DNA from: Oxyruncus cristatus
Lineage: Eukaryota > Chordata > Aves > Passeriformes > Cotingidae
Length of the DNA: 64,000 nucleotides
Assembly (NCBI GenBank): GCA_013399855.1
Contig: VXAY01004358.1
Coordinates: 311,067-375,066, forward strand
Reading direction: 5' to 3'
A model generated the notes under the pieces. That model ran no database searches. It saw only the letters and a program-made list of their open reading frames with translations, and was not told where the DNA came from. The position numbers were made by a program, and so were the translations under genes. Positions 39,146-50,774 of the stretch are shown piece after piece. Position 1 is the stretch's first letter. Every line of letters begins with the position of its first letter.

Positions 39146-39351
39146 GGCTACCTGAAACACCAAAAAATCATCCTAAAATGAGTTTCCCAAGGTTCCCTCG
39201 TCGTGGGTACAGCGCACTGGACAACAAAGAAAACCTTGCTGAATTAACAGTTTCACAGGCTCCTGAAGCACCCACTCTGTGTGAAGCCTCAACTACAGAA
39301 AGCCAGAGCAGATGCAGAATAAGGGACTATCCCATTGCAGAGTTACACTAA
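39146..39351 (+). other. Candidate terminal coding exon, unidentified
   Basis: A strong acceptor (tctctttcttccctcag at 39129-39145) is followed by an open frame of 67 codons to a TAA at 39349-39351. AATAAA hexamers follow at 39388, 39436 and 39443. The conceptual peptide is hydrophilic and varied in composition (for example PRFPRRGYSALDNKENLAEL) with several CpG-containing codons, unusual in this AT-rich region. It starts with two bases of a split codon, so the upstream exon must leave one base, as the candidate at 37632-37659 does. I do not recognise the protein; it would suit a disordered C-terminal tail. A chance frame remains possible. Confidence 0.28.
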
Positions 39352-39454
39352 AACATTTTGCTACTATACAAGCATTTGGACCATAAAAATAAATTACCTA
39401 AATTGTGAACCTGCAGGTAACCTGCTGCCAAGTTAAATAAACAATAAAGCAATC

Positions 39455-40630
39455 CAGAGACTCCAATAGAAATTGTTCTTCCACAACCTACACTATTCAA
39501 AAGGCTACATTTAAGTATTAATGAAGAGAATACTTCAGTAAAATTAGCTTCTGTGTTTGTTTTTGAGACACCATTTGGTAATAGTCAGGGTCTTGTGTGA
39601 TTCTGTGGCAATTAAATTTGCCAGAGAATCCACCCACTGCTGCAGACGTACATTGCAGGATGCAGACTGTCATTTATAAAACTAAAATAGGACTTTTTTT
39701 TTCCCCTTAGTAGCAAAAAAAAACCTTCCAGATGTTAACTGAAAAAGAAGTCATGTGGAGATACATGCCCACTGTAACACAATGGCCCTAATAGGTATGA
39801 ACTGCCCTTTGGTTTGAATTGTTAATTAAACCAGAATACTTTACAGCCATTATTTAAATGGTCAGTGATGCTAAGTATTTCACAGCTGCTTGTTAGCCTA
39901 ATCTGTACTTCCTAGACCATCTTCATATTCTTGCCAAATTTTATAAATTTTGCCATATCTACTCCTCAAATTTTGTGTTTATTGTGTTGACAGCTCTTGG
40001 TAACAATATTGCAGTCTGAAGCTTGCTTAAAAATGAAAAATTAAGTCTGGCATAAAATCAATAGGATGGAATATAAGATTAAGTGACATACAAGGTGGTA
40101 TTAAATGACACACATTCATGGTATCATTTTTGGTAAAGACTTCAATTTTATTTTTTTTTAACTTACTTTCAGCATCTCAATCTTTTGCAACAGAAAGCTG
40201 CAACAGAATTTAGGTCAAGTGAGCTGCAGCATAAGATAGGGTCATAAAGCAAAAATACCATAGTATGCCAGCCAAAAGTAAAAGTTCTGATCCAAGTCTT
40301 CATGTAAAATAGTTACATTGTGCTCATGTATCTTATCCATTTCAAAGCCTTTGCACTTTATTGACATTTCCCAGGCTCTGGTGTATGAATATAAAAGTAA
40401 CATAAGACCCAGGACCTCAGCTGGTGTAAATTAGTGTCTGTTTAGTGGGAGTGATGCCCATTGCATTGGCTTCAGATTGGTGCATAGAAAATGACTGGAA
40501 AAATATATATCTGGAATTGTGTAAAATGTTTCCTATTAGTAATCTTGTGTTCAAGCATTCCCAAAGAGACAAGAGGCCTTATCCTTGTCCTCACAAAAGC
40601 AAAAAAATCTAAAAACCACCTTTCCTCTGA
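39455..40630. other. AT-rich non-coding stretch
   Basis: No supportable feature apart from short T and A runs (39693-39726, 40144-40159). Confidence 0.55.
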
Positions 40631-40635
40631 GGATG

Positions 40636-40727
40636 CCCCATACTTGGAAATGTTCAAGGTCGGGGTGTCGGAATGAGGTGATCTTTAAGGTCACATCCAA
40701 ACCAAACCATTCTATGGTTCTCTGATT
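40636..40727 (+). mobile_element. CR1 LINE 3' terminus, short
   Basis: The plus strand carries the CR1 end: catacttggaaatgttcaagg, an internal deletion, then gaggtgatctttaaggtcac, then ccaaaccattctatggttctctgatt-like terminal sequence. It ends with the ATTCTATGATT-type unit typical of CR1 3' ends. Only about 90 bases remain, as is usual for 5'-truncated copies. Confidence 0.87.
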
Positions 40728-41262
40728 AATTGGTTGATTCCTTGAGCTTACTTCTCTAGTAAGATATAAAAACCACAGTTCATAAATCAGGGGCATTTCC
40801 CTATGTTCTGTTTTTAGGACAAAAATTACTACTCATCAAACTCGGAAAAGAAGTAAGAAACGAGAGACAGAGTTGATTCTTCACAGGGTACAATCCTTCC
40901 CTTGGCAAGATGAAGTTCCTGTCCCATTGCCCTAGCATAGCTATGTAAAAAGGTATGCTTCTGGCCTGACTTCTGTAGCCACAGCTTTAGGAAGAAGTCG
41001 TGGAATGAAACCTTGGACAACTCCCACAAAGAAATCTTCAGCTTAAAGTTGTTCTTAGCATTTAAACCTGAATACTTTATTCACTGTAAAGTAGGCCTTC
41101 ATGCTGGATTTAATACTGGAAAACAAATTCATATAATTGACATAAGTGGTAAGAACACATCAGGGGTCACAGAACAGCTCTGGTTTTGCTCTGGTTTTGC
41201 TCTTCTTTCAGGTGGGGTCAGAAGCAAGGTAACTTTAACCTAAATAAATCCATAATGTTACT

Positions 41263-41391
41263 TAAAAGAAAACAACAACAACAACAGAAAACCAACCAAC
41301 CAAAAAAAAAAACCCAAAAAAAAAAAAACCAAAACACAAAAAAACCCCAAAGAAAAACAGAACTAAAACCAACCAACCAACCAAAAAACCT
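41263..41391. repeat. A-rich/AACC-rich simple tract
   Basis: Starts with (AAC)n, then A runs punctuated by C (aaaaccaaccaacc, aaaaccccaaag), ending in (AACC)n. The 93-codon open frame through it is made of Lys, Asn, Gln, Thr and Pro and reflects the tract. Confidence 0.88.
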
Positions 41392-41394
41392 GTT

Positions 41395-44300
41395 TGCAAT
41401 TATGAACTGCTTTTATACATTGTTGGCAAAAACTCATTCAGAACAACAGAGGAAATATGGGCTTTGAGCTCATTTCACACTATTTTGACTATACTTATGG
41501 GCTGAATAGTGATATCTTGCCCTTACCAGAATGGTGGCATTTTCAAGACCATTAATTTTCATTTGAAAAGAGAAAAGAGCTATTACTAACTAGAGGGTCA
41601 CAAGATGATCTCGTTGATTTATACTGTAAGTAAGTCTTAAGTTGTCAGAATCATCCAGTAAAATAATTGCATCAAACCTGCAAATTCTGCCCCCAAAAAC
41701 ATAATTTGTAAAGTATATTCTGTAGCTTGAGGTTTTAGTCTCAATTTTATTTTCCCAGCAGCATTCAAACTCCCTTTCTCAAGCAGCTGCACCCATAACC
41801 ATTGCCCAGAATGATTACAGGAGGAACTAAGCTGAAGTTCTTTCCTCAAAAGGGTGTCCTGTGACATTTCATAACCTGTGATTTCAGTTATAGAGAATAG
41901 AGCCCTGAAGCTCTCATCACGATGTTTACATGTCCCTATGTTGCATTTGCAGAACAGGTGGGTCCTGTTGCTTGTACTAGGAGTCATATCAAGTGATTGG
42001 CCTGTCCAAGATACAGAAATTGTGACTTCTGTGCTGAGGGTAAAATGACCAGGAACAGAAAGTCAACTTCAGGCATATCTACTCTCTACTCATGTCTCTG
42101 TAGGTGAGAAGGCTCCCAGCCAAGTAGCATTTTACACAGGTCATGAAAAATTTGGATTTTTCTGACAATGGAATTACACCACTCTCCAAATATGGGAAGA
42201 TTAGCTGCAGGTATAGGAGTTTCCCATGTGAAAAGTCACTTTTTTATGCCCTGTTCTGGGAGGTAGCACCCTCTTTCTACCATTGATGACATCAGAAATA
42301 CAGCCCCCTGAAGTTTTTCTTCTTTTTTGTTATTCAACTGTTGTTTTATCTATGCTAGGACAAAAACAGTTTCCTCCGAAATTAACACTTTCAGTAGAGT
42401 CATGTGCTGGGAGATGATGAATTGGCTGGTGCAGGCTTTCCTCTACATGTGCCCCAGTTCTTCACCCTGCTGACATCTTCATCTTGTTGAAGAAAACCGC
42501 CCCCGTAGCCAAATAGAGCTGTGCAGTTGTATCATCAACACACACACCATATTTTCTCCTAATTTGTTGATAAGGGTTGCAGCCAAGTTTGAAACAAGAT
42601 GAACTGAGAATGCTTCATCAAATATGTGTCCTTCCTCCCTCAAAAAAAAATCAAGTAAAACTCCCCCGAGTCTGCATGTATGACCTATACTGCATTTCTA
42701 TGAACACACCTGCAAGATGAGGACATGTTTTCCACTTCCCTTTGTCATCTCAACCTGAACTCATCCAAAACACATCATTCCATAGGACCACCACGAGGAA
42801 AGGTGAGCTAGATGCATTTAAGTGAATCCTATGTCTGCAAGCATTAATATGGGAAAGAGAAAGGAAGAAGCTGTCAAGGCTCTGATTGCCCTGACAGGCT
42901 GTTATACCCTGACAAGCCTTTCCTTCACCCATGCCCTCAGACCCAGGAACAACCTTTATGTTCAGTACAGGCCTTAATTAGTTGTTTTAAGTGCACTAAT
43001 CTCTGGATAGACACCAGACTTTGTGGTGGGTAGCTGTCTCCTGTTCAAACTGCCTCCTCCTTTGTCACCAATCCGATCTTTGCCTGCTGCCTGGTCTCAA
43101 CTCAAGCCCTGTCCCTCGTCCAACTCCTGCTGGTCCTGACTGTTCTCTCAGGGTGATCCCTGGACCTGTCTGACTACTTCACCCTGTACAGACTGTCTGG
43201 ACTAATTACAATCTTCATCTGGACCATATGAAATTCCCTTAAAATCTAGTTAGAGCAGCTCATCAAAAAGCTGGATGAGTTAATGGCCAAGCAATATTCA
43301 CCCAAAGTCACTAAATTACTATGGAAGTTGATCACAGTAAGCACTGTAAATTTCCAATTTATGCGTCTTATCTGATGTATTTCTACTGTTCTAAATACTA
43401 TTATAATCACTCCAGTTTCATGGCAGCTGATGTGCTATACATGTTTGAGAGTGGTATCAATTAACTACGTTATCTATAATGCCATGTCTGCAATTACTAC
43501 TACTTCACAACTTATCATTAATGCATTTGACAGGGTTTTTCCAAAGTAACACTTATTTAACACTTATTTAGAGGTTAATCAAAATTCCTAAGACTGCCAT
43601 TTATTATAATCTGATTTTGGATAATTGTTCAAATCAGTGGCTCTTAGAGGCAGCAGTTTTGTTTCATTTTCAGTGAATATGGTACATCAATGCCAAAAAC
43701 AACAGAGGATTAGAATTATATTTTTTTATACATGCAAGTGGCTACAGCAAAACTCAATTCTTCAGAATATTCGAATTTTACTAGAAATTTTTCTGCCTAC
43801 TACTTTGGAACACTGGACAATGCTTGCTGCCATAATAAGAGCAGGAGGGTAGGACAAAGAGAGGAAGTCAAGGTGAGGTTAGCTCCCTGTATTATTTCAA
43901 GGAACAGGAAAAAAGACTAAAGGGAGAAAGAACAACCTGCACATTCATTCTTTTAAACTAGAAATTGTGACCAAGCAGACAGGGAGTAGACAGCAGCCGG
44001 CACATCTGTCCATACACAATGCAAAACTTACACAGTCTAGTGTCCACCCTAGGAATGCTCAGATTCCGTGATAATATTAAGTCCAGTTCTTAAAATACCA
44101 TGTATATCAGAATTAGTTGCCATGCAGCTCTAAGGAAGTTGGCTCTGTGTATACAGGCATGACAACAGCTTTTAATCACTTCTCCGTGGTGCCAGATTTC
44201 TGACTGAAGTCTTATACAAGCATCCACAACCTGGTTTCTCCTGGCAAACTTCTCCTTGGCACACACACTGTTTGAGCAGGCAGCAGGTATGTTCCCAAGA

Positions 44301-45960
44301 CTATCCCTGAATTTCTTCCATTATTCTAAAATCTGTAGGTGTTTCTGATTACTAGTGAAACAACTTTATATGTCTTCTTAACATACATAATCTAGAATAC
44401 CACTCTCCTGTTCATCTCAAATTACTGCTGAATCACTGTAGAAAATCCAGCATAAGGCACATATCCCAAAAACAGGTAAAATTAATTAAATATTAAATTG
44501 TAATGGTTGAAATTTGACAATGCACAAAAAATGAAAAATCTTAATGAGAAATGTTAAGCAACTGTGTCTATGTCTATGGTATGAAAACTACCTAAAATAA
44601 CAGACTTACAATCAACTATTCATATAGTATGAAAACCCTAAACAAGAAGGACACCCATTCATGAGTTTATTAGTAAGCATCTGGTAGTCACAAGGTCAAA
44701 TACAAAATAAATCTTTTATCTATTGAACAGAACATATTTTTAAAACTGAACCTTGCATGAGTTTGGGAGACAAGAGCAAAATATGAGAAATGGTTTGCAG
44801 GAAGACTAGTTGAATCATTTTTGCATGAAACTGGGAATGGTTAATGAAACCCCTTATTACACTGATCCTTTCCAATGTTTATTATAAATACTCCTTTTCA
44901 AATAATTAATTTGACAATATACCATATTGCTGATTTGCACTAAAATGTTTTACTTCTAAAAGCTTGTAACATTTTGAGGTTTTCGGTTTGCTTTTAGATA
45001 CTGTCTATGAATCACTATCATATTTATATTTCAATTCTTGGGCAACTATATTGGCAATGACTATGTGAAACAGTTATACAAAACAGCATATCAGTCTATA
45101 ACAAATCATGCTTCAGCACAGAAGGTCACTAATAATTCATTACTTTAAAGTGACTTAAAATCAGTGTAACTGTTCTGCAGTAAACATTCCTGGAGGAGCT
45201 CTCTTCTTTTTCCTCTGTTGACAGAATCCTGCAGTACATTTAAACCAATGGCATATACGTACCTGAGTTCCCCCAGACTGTAGCTGCTCACATTGCTTTC
45301 ACTCCAGTGATACAGATGCAGTCACATCTAACTCAGAACTGCTTTTTTTTTCATTTAAACTATGAGAGAATCTAATACGGCAGGTTTGTTGTGAGTTAGA
45401 TATTTGTAGTTCCTGGAACAAGGCTTCTTATGGCATCAGCCTGTCACTTAACACCTGCATGTGAACCTAGTGTGGCTGAGGTAATACTGTAGCCTGCACA
45501 GAGCTCCACTGAGCTGCACAGAGGCTGCTCTGCATGACACCAAGTTTTGGCTCTATCATGCCATCTCATCCCTTATTGCTTCTGTGTGCTTTGCATATTG
45601 AATCACACAAGGACACTGGCCACCCAGTCCTCCTGCATGGGTCAGAAGGTACTTCCTCTGCCTACATTAGTAACTTCTCCCCATAGTTTATTTTAAATCT
45701 TTTAAAGAAAATATACAAGTAGGGGCATTCAAGGCGTCTGTGTAGGTACATATACAGCTCTCTCAGGTGCAGTATTTCAGCAGAACCAGTAACTCACTGC
45801 AAAGTCAGATTCTTCTCTCTCATTCACCCATCCACACTTCTCCTTCAGTGCTTCTAATTTTCCTTTCTGATAAGTTACTTTCATTTTAGGACATAAAAAA
45901 TGGAAAAAGTAGAGAAGCGTGTTTCAAAGCTTTCTTTTTTCCCCACCTCACATTTTTTTC
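41395..45960. other. Non-coding stretch
   Basis: No gene recognised. 42660-43240 is relatively rich in C and T with balanced GC, perhaps an old unrecognised repeat. 44400-45100 is strongly AT-rich. Only short open frames without known domains. Confidence 0.55.
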
Positions 45961-45965
45961 CAAGA

Positions 45966-46027
45966 AAGATTGGGTGAGATGATCCTTGATGTCCCTTCCA
46001 ACTTGGAATTCTATGATTCTGTGATTA
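45966..46027 (+). mobile_element. CR1 LINE 3' terminus, very short
   Basis: The block gggtgagatgatccttgatg, then gtcccttccaacttggaa and the terminal attctatgattctgtgatt match the last 60 bases of an avian CR1 in sense orientation. A heavily 5'-truncated insertion. Confidence 0.93.
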
Positions 46028-46029
46028 TC

Positions 46030-49000
46030 CTTCCCCCTGCCTTTAGCTGCATTTATGTCAAATCTGACAGTTTCTGCTACACAGCATGTACATAGCCTCT
46101 GCCTACAAACAGCCTCTGCCACAAACAGAATTACTAAGCACCATCCCTTTCCTCTGTCTCTTCCACTACGTCCTCTCTCACTCTGTAATTACTCAATTCT
46201 TCTTCTAAAGATATGGACCTCAGTAATTCTGAAATTTCATCAAGCAACTTTTTTGCTAAAGTTCTTCCACTTTGAATTTTTGCTCCCTACCACTGATAAC
46301 AGCCATTTAAATGGACAGACACCTCACCTTATCTACCTTAACCCTGCCCGACATCATTTTCACAAAATGGTTCAGAATATGCAGCTAAACTCACTCTTTC
46401 CTACAACACCTCTACTGTCTGTATACCTTTTAATTTACTTTCTCTTGAGGAAAAAAATCTCAGCTCCTCTTCTCTCTAGAAAAACTTACATAACATCGCC
46501 CTCCCTCTCATTTGCCAAATTTATATGTACATCCTTTCTGCTTTCGGACTCCGCACAGTGATACAGGGGGGCCACATGCAACTTCACACATGTATATTTA
46601 GTACTCTATTGCACCCATTTGATTAAATTTCTAAAAGGGGAGTTTCACACTCCATCGCTTTGCTGTTGTGACTGTGTACTTCCCTCCTGGCAAATCTCTG
46701 CTCCAACCACTGGAAGCAGCTTCTGTTTTTTCAGCATTTTAAGCATTTCATGTTTTCCATCCATTTTCAAGCCCCTATTTGAGCCACTTTTGTTGTGTAT
46801 GAATTCCTCAAATCTAGCTACTTTTTAGTCAGTCAGATTTCTTTCTCTGCCCTTTTCAACTTGGTATGTTTCAAGAATGAAAGGGTCAGAATTTAAAGCC
46901 CATTTTTACTCTGATGACTCCAAAATAACAGGAGATGCTCCTTGGAGAATTCCATGTCTACATTTTAGCAAACTAAAATGATCCTTAAAAGCCTTCACAT
47001 AACTTAGCTCATGCTTGCTTTTACAGCAATGCTACCTACTCCTTTGCCATATTCTTAATTTTTCTCCTTTTTTTTTACCACTTATTTGTATTTGATATAT
47101 AAATTAGAAAAAGCATTCAATGAGCCTTTATTTTTCCAAAGTACATCTAAGTTGATGGTGCTAGAAAAGTGATCTGTGGAAAACTAAAATAGTAATAATA
47201 AGTTAGGCATATGATGAATCTAGAGTTGTATAATATGCCCATTATCATACGATCTGTGCAGTTTTGTCATAGCTTTTTAGCACCTGAAAAACTGAATATA
47301 GGCCAAATGTTGTATCTCTATTTTACGTGATGGAGAAAGGAGACAGATTTTATCTGCAATATGCTCAGGCTGACTTTCTAGCATTTTGGAAGTGATTCTT
47401 TAACAAATGTTAGGAAAAAAAGACATCTTGGATTAAAAAGTTAAAAATCATAAAGCTGAGAACATATTACTTAGATTTATGTGCCCAAGTGATACCACTA
47501 CCAATTTTCCTCATCCCTTTCTTCCCCAAGGTCTGTGGCTAGGAAGAATTGGATTTTTGCCACACACACAGAGGCAACAGGGCATGCTTCCCCCATTTCA
47601 ACATAGCAGGGTCAAGCCCAGCCTTCACTGTGTTTTGCAGTGCACCTGAGCAATCCTGCCATTCAAGTATGTAACTGAAATTTTATTTGTTCAGGATGAT
47701 GAACAAGGTCAGAGTTTCCCTGTCTACATTGGGCTGAGAGGGCTGAGCTGAGACCAGGCTCTCTTTCTACTACCCCAGTTAGTAGCTCAGCAACCTTGTA
47801 GCAAGGTCAGGCACATGATGAAAGGGAAATGAAAAAATCGTCATGCGTGCTGCATCCTTCTCCGAAGGCTGAAAGTTTCACCTCTCTGATATGCTTAGTT
47901 GGCTCAGAGTAAAAGTTCTTCAGAGCAATCGCAATCCTAGGTCTCACGTGGCAATCTGCAAAGCAAAATGGGCCAGCCCACAGGCAGATTACTCACTGAG
48001 GATTTCACAGGAGGTCAGGCAGCTTCAACTGGCCCGCACCACAAGCATACTTCTAAAATAAAACCTTTACACATTTGTAAACACGTATACATAAATAAAA
48101 GTATAAACGTGGTATGGAGAATATGGCATGTGAAAAGGTAACAACTTTTATCACACAGCAAAGTTGTACAGAGTTTCTATACAAAGACTCTTCCAGCCAA
48201 ATCAGTGGAGAGATCATTTGTGCCATCTGCACTCAGCAGGGACTGAACTGCAGAGACAACGTGGCAATAAAAACAGTAACAGAGGCAAATGAAAATAATA
48301 TGCAGGGATACCAACTCAGCCAATCAAGACTCTAAACCAGTTGGATTTCAGTGAGAACTACTGGATCTTTCCAGACAGAAAGTGTTTTTCTAATAGCAGC
48401 TGTAATTAGCAAGGTATTTTACTATTATAGTCTGGCTCAGGTGAAGAAAATGTTTTCTATAAACAAAGTCAAGGTAGAATTTTTAGAAAACACATACAGG
48501 ATATTAAATAACTCATTTTCATACTTTTTAAATCAAAGTACATTAAAAGCATGCATCAGTTGTATCAATTGATAGAGGAATTCCAAGAGAGTTTTGAATT
48601 TGAGCTAAGGTAACATTGAAATAACTACATTTGTTCTGCAAAGGACCTTGTTCAGAATGACAGTTTTTAAAACATAGATAGTTCTTTTTCTGAGTTTCTT
48701 TCTCTGCATGGGAATATGGAGACATAAAATCTCCTGTTTCTCTTAGTTCTATGCTTTGATATTTTAACTAAGTCTTGGGGCACACATCTTAATGGGAAAA
48801 TTATTACTTTGCTTTTCCCTTATTTCTTTGCGAAAGCACCTCCTTTATTTTCAGTTGTTTGGTTCAGTTTCAAGAACATTGTTAAGCTCTTAACTTCTGT
48901 GACCCGCTAAACAGTGACATAGGTGGGTGTGGCTGTTGCCAAGAAAAAATACTCTATTTTCTTATTAATTTTTCCTATTTCTTTTTCAGAAATATAGAAA

Positions 49001-50490
49001 ACCAGACTAGTTTAATGCAATTAGAACAGCAACTAACTCTGATGGTAATGTGAACTATAATCATTATTTTTCAAACAGTAATGGATAACGAAAAGCTTCA
49101 GAATTTTCATTCATCAGGACTTTCAGAACATTAATTTTAATATCAAAATAAGAGCTGATAGGAGCTTAAAATGAAACACTTGGTTTTATCAAATATTATG
49201 AAAGTGCAAGATCTTTTATTATGACTGATATGAACCTCAAGAACCAAGCTTCCACAAAGGAAATAATAAAAACACTTACTTATTCGATACTCAGCTCTTA
49301 AACCCTGAATAAGAGAAGTACATATTGAGAGAGAGGTACTTAAAACGTTTCCATGGATACAGGATGATGCCAATAAGGTCCATGTTTCTATCTGAAAGGG
49401 TGCCCCTGCAGAGACATACAGCTTGGTGAGTGGTTGTTTATACAAGTAAGTAAATAGGAACCTTGTTTATCTTACAAAGAGCTCCTGACCCACAGTTTTT
49501 CTCATCATTTTTTCAGAAAGAACATTTTGATCCTTTTAAACAGCATATTCTGTTTAAAAGTACACACTTTTGAATTTTTTTCCTTAAAGTCATTTGAGTT
49601 TATGGCACAGTTTTCAAGTAGAAAATGGATTATCTAGGTATGCTGCTGCCAATCCCAGCAAACCTATGTTGGTTATTTTCTTTTTAACTGTGTGAGAAGA
49701 CACACAGATGCAAATTAGATCTTTCTATTTCAATTACCAGAAGCAACTTCCAGCAAGGCGGGGGGAGGAAAAAAAAAAAAGGCAGGGGGACATATAAATA
49801 CCCTTACCTTAATCCAGTAAGGACAAGAACACCAACTTTTGATCGCTTCTCTCAGAAGAGTCTCCATTTACTTTAGCTCCTATTTTAAAAGTAGATGGTT
49901 CCTAGATTACCACTGCATAAATGCTGTGAACATGTAATTTTGACATCCAGTCTCTCAATACTGCTTGCTTTCTAATTTTGGGAATACCTCCTATTTGAGA
50001 CATTTCAGTCTTCTAATATTTCTTTGGATAAAAAAGCACAATGAGTGAGAGAAAAGAAAGGCAATCAACTGTAACGCTTAACACAATTTTAATAACATGA
50101 ATTGAAATTTGTGTGTGCTGTGTTCCCATTTAAAAAAAGTTTCCTTCCAGCCACAATTAATAGAACAAAACCTCATCTTCTTCAGAGATTATTGTTGGAA
50201 TACTGTAATTTTAACATCTGTGTAAAGGAGGAAAGTTTTTTGCCATGTACAAGCCACTTGGCCTTCCTTCTTCTTGAAGTGATTTCTGGATAAGATGACC
50301 AAGTTGATATTTTCCATTTGAACTTGCAGTGTACTTTTTAAAGGGGATGGCAATGCTATGTTCATTTGCCAGCACTGACAAAGTTCTGCCTGTCAGTGAT
50401 ACCTTTCGTAGCTAAATTTACTCGGGAGTGACAGAAGCAGGTGCACCTTGGCCTGCCAGACACTTGTCCACCCTCATCACACAGCCTACA
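46030..50490. other. Non-coding stretch, first part pyrimidine-rich
   Basis: 46030-46850 is rich in C and T and holds a 168-codon open frame that I reject as a gene. 49533-49560 forms an 11-bp perfect hairpin, and a G/A-rich tract lies near 49758-49790. No gene recognised. Confidence 0.55.
49533..49560. repeat. Perfect 11-bp inverted repeat with 6-base loop
   Basis: cttttaaacag, loop catatt, ctgtttaaaag. Short and AT-rich, so chance is plausible. No T run follows to suggest a polymerase III unit. Confidence 0.65.
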
Positions 50491-50512
50491 GGTCAACTTC
50501 CAAAGGAGCAAA

Positions 50513-50567
50513 NNNNNNNNNNNNNNNNNNNNNNNNNNNNNNNNNNNNNNNNNNNNNNNNNNNNNNN
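50513..50567. other. Assembly gap (55 Ns) with repeated flanks
   Basis: The 18 bases ggtcaacttccaaaggag occur just before (from 50491) and just after (from 50568) the run of Ns. Either the gap is false and the two ends overlap, or a short tandem repeat was not resolved. Confidence 0.97.
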
Positions 50568-50679
50568 GGTCAACTTCCAAAGGAGAAAAAGCAGAGCAGA
50601 GCAGAGGGTGAGTGAGGCAAACACAACCCAAACTGGGGGGCTTCTCTTCAAAGCCAGCTGGTCTGGCTTTATTCTACAG

Positions 50680-50764
50680 GAATTTTTTTACCTGCCAGTT
50701 TCATCAACGAAGCCCTCAGCAGGTGCTGACGGGTACAACTTCCTGGAGAAGCAGAAGGGCACTG
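50680..50764 (+). other. Candidate exon, unidentified
   Basis: 85 bases between an acceptor-like ttattctacag and a full-consensus donor CTG|GTGAGT, with one frame open through and beyond it. The peptide (...AGADGYNFLEKQKGTG...) loosely recalls the substrate-binding region of guanylate kinase domains. The similarity is too short to call, and no neighbouring exon was found. Low confidence. Confidence 0.14.
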
Positions 50765-50774
50765 GTGAGTTTTA

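Noticed and set aside
41186..41467. 93-codon Lys/Asn/Gln/Pro-rich open frame
   Set aside because: It is a translation of the A-rich/AACC simple tract.
46055..46561. 168-codon open frame on the plus strand
   Set aside because: It lies in a C/T-rich stretch that lowers stop frequency, has Leu/Ser/Pro/His-rich composition, no domain and no splice signals, and starts just after a CR1 fragment.
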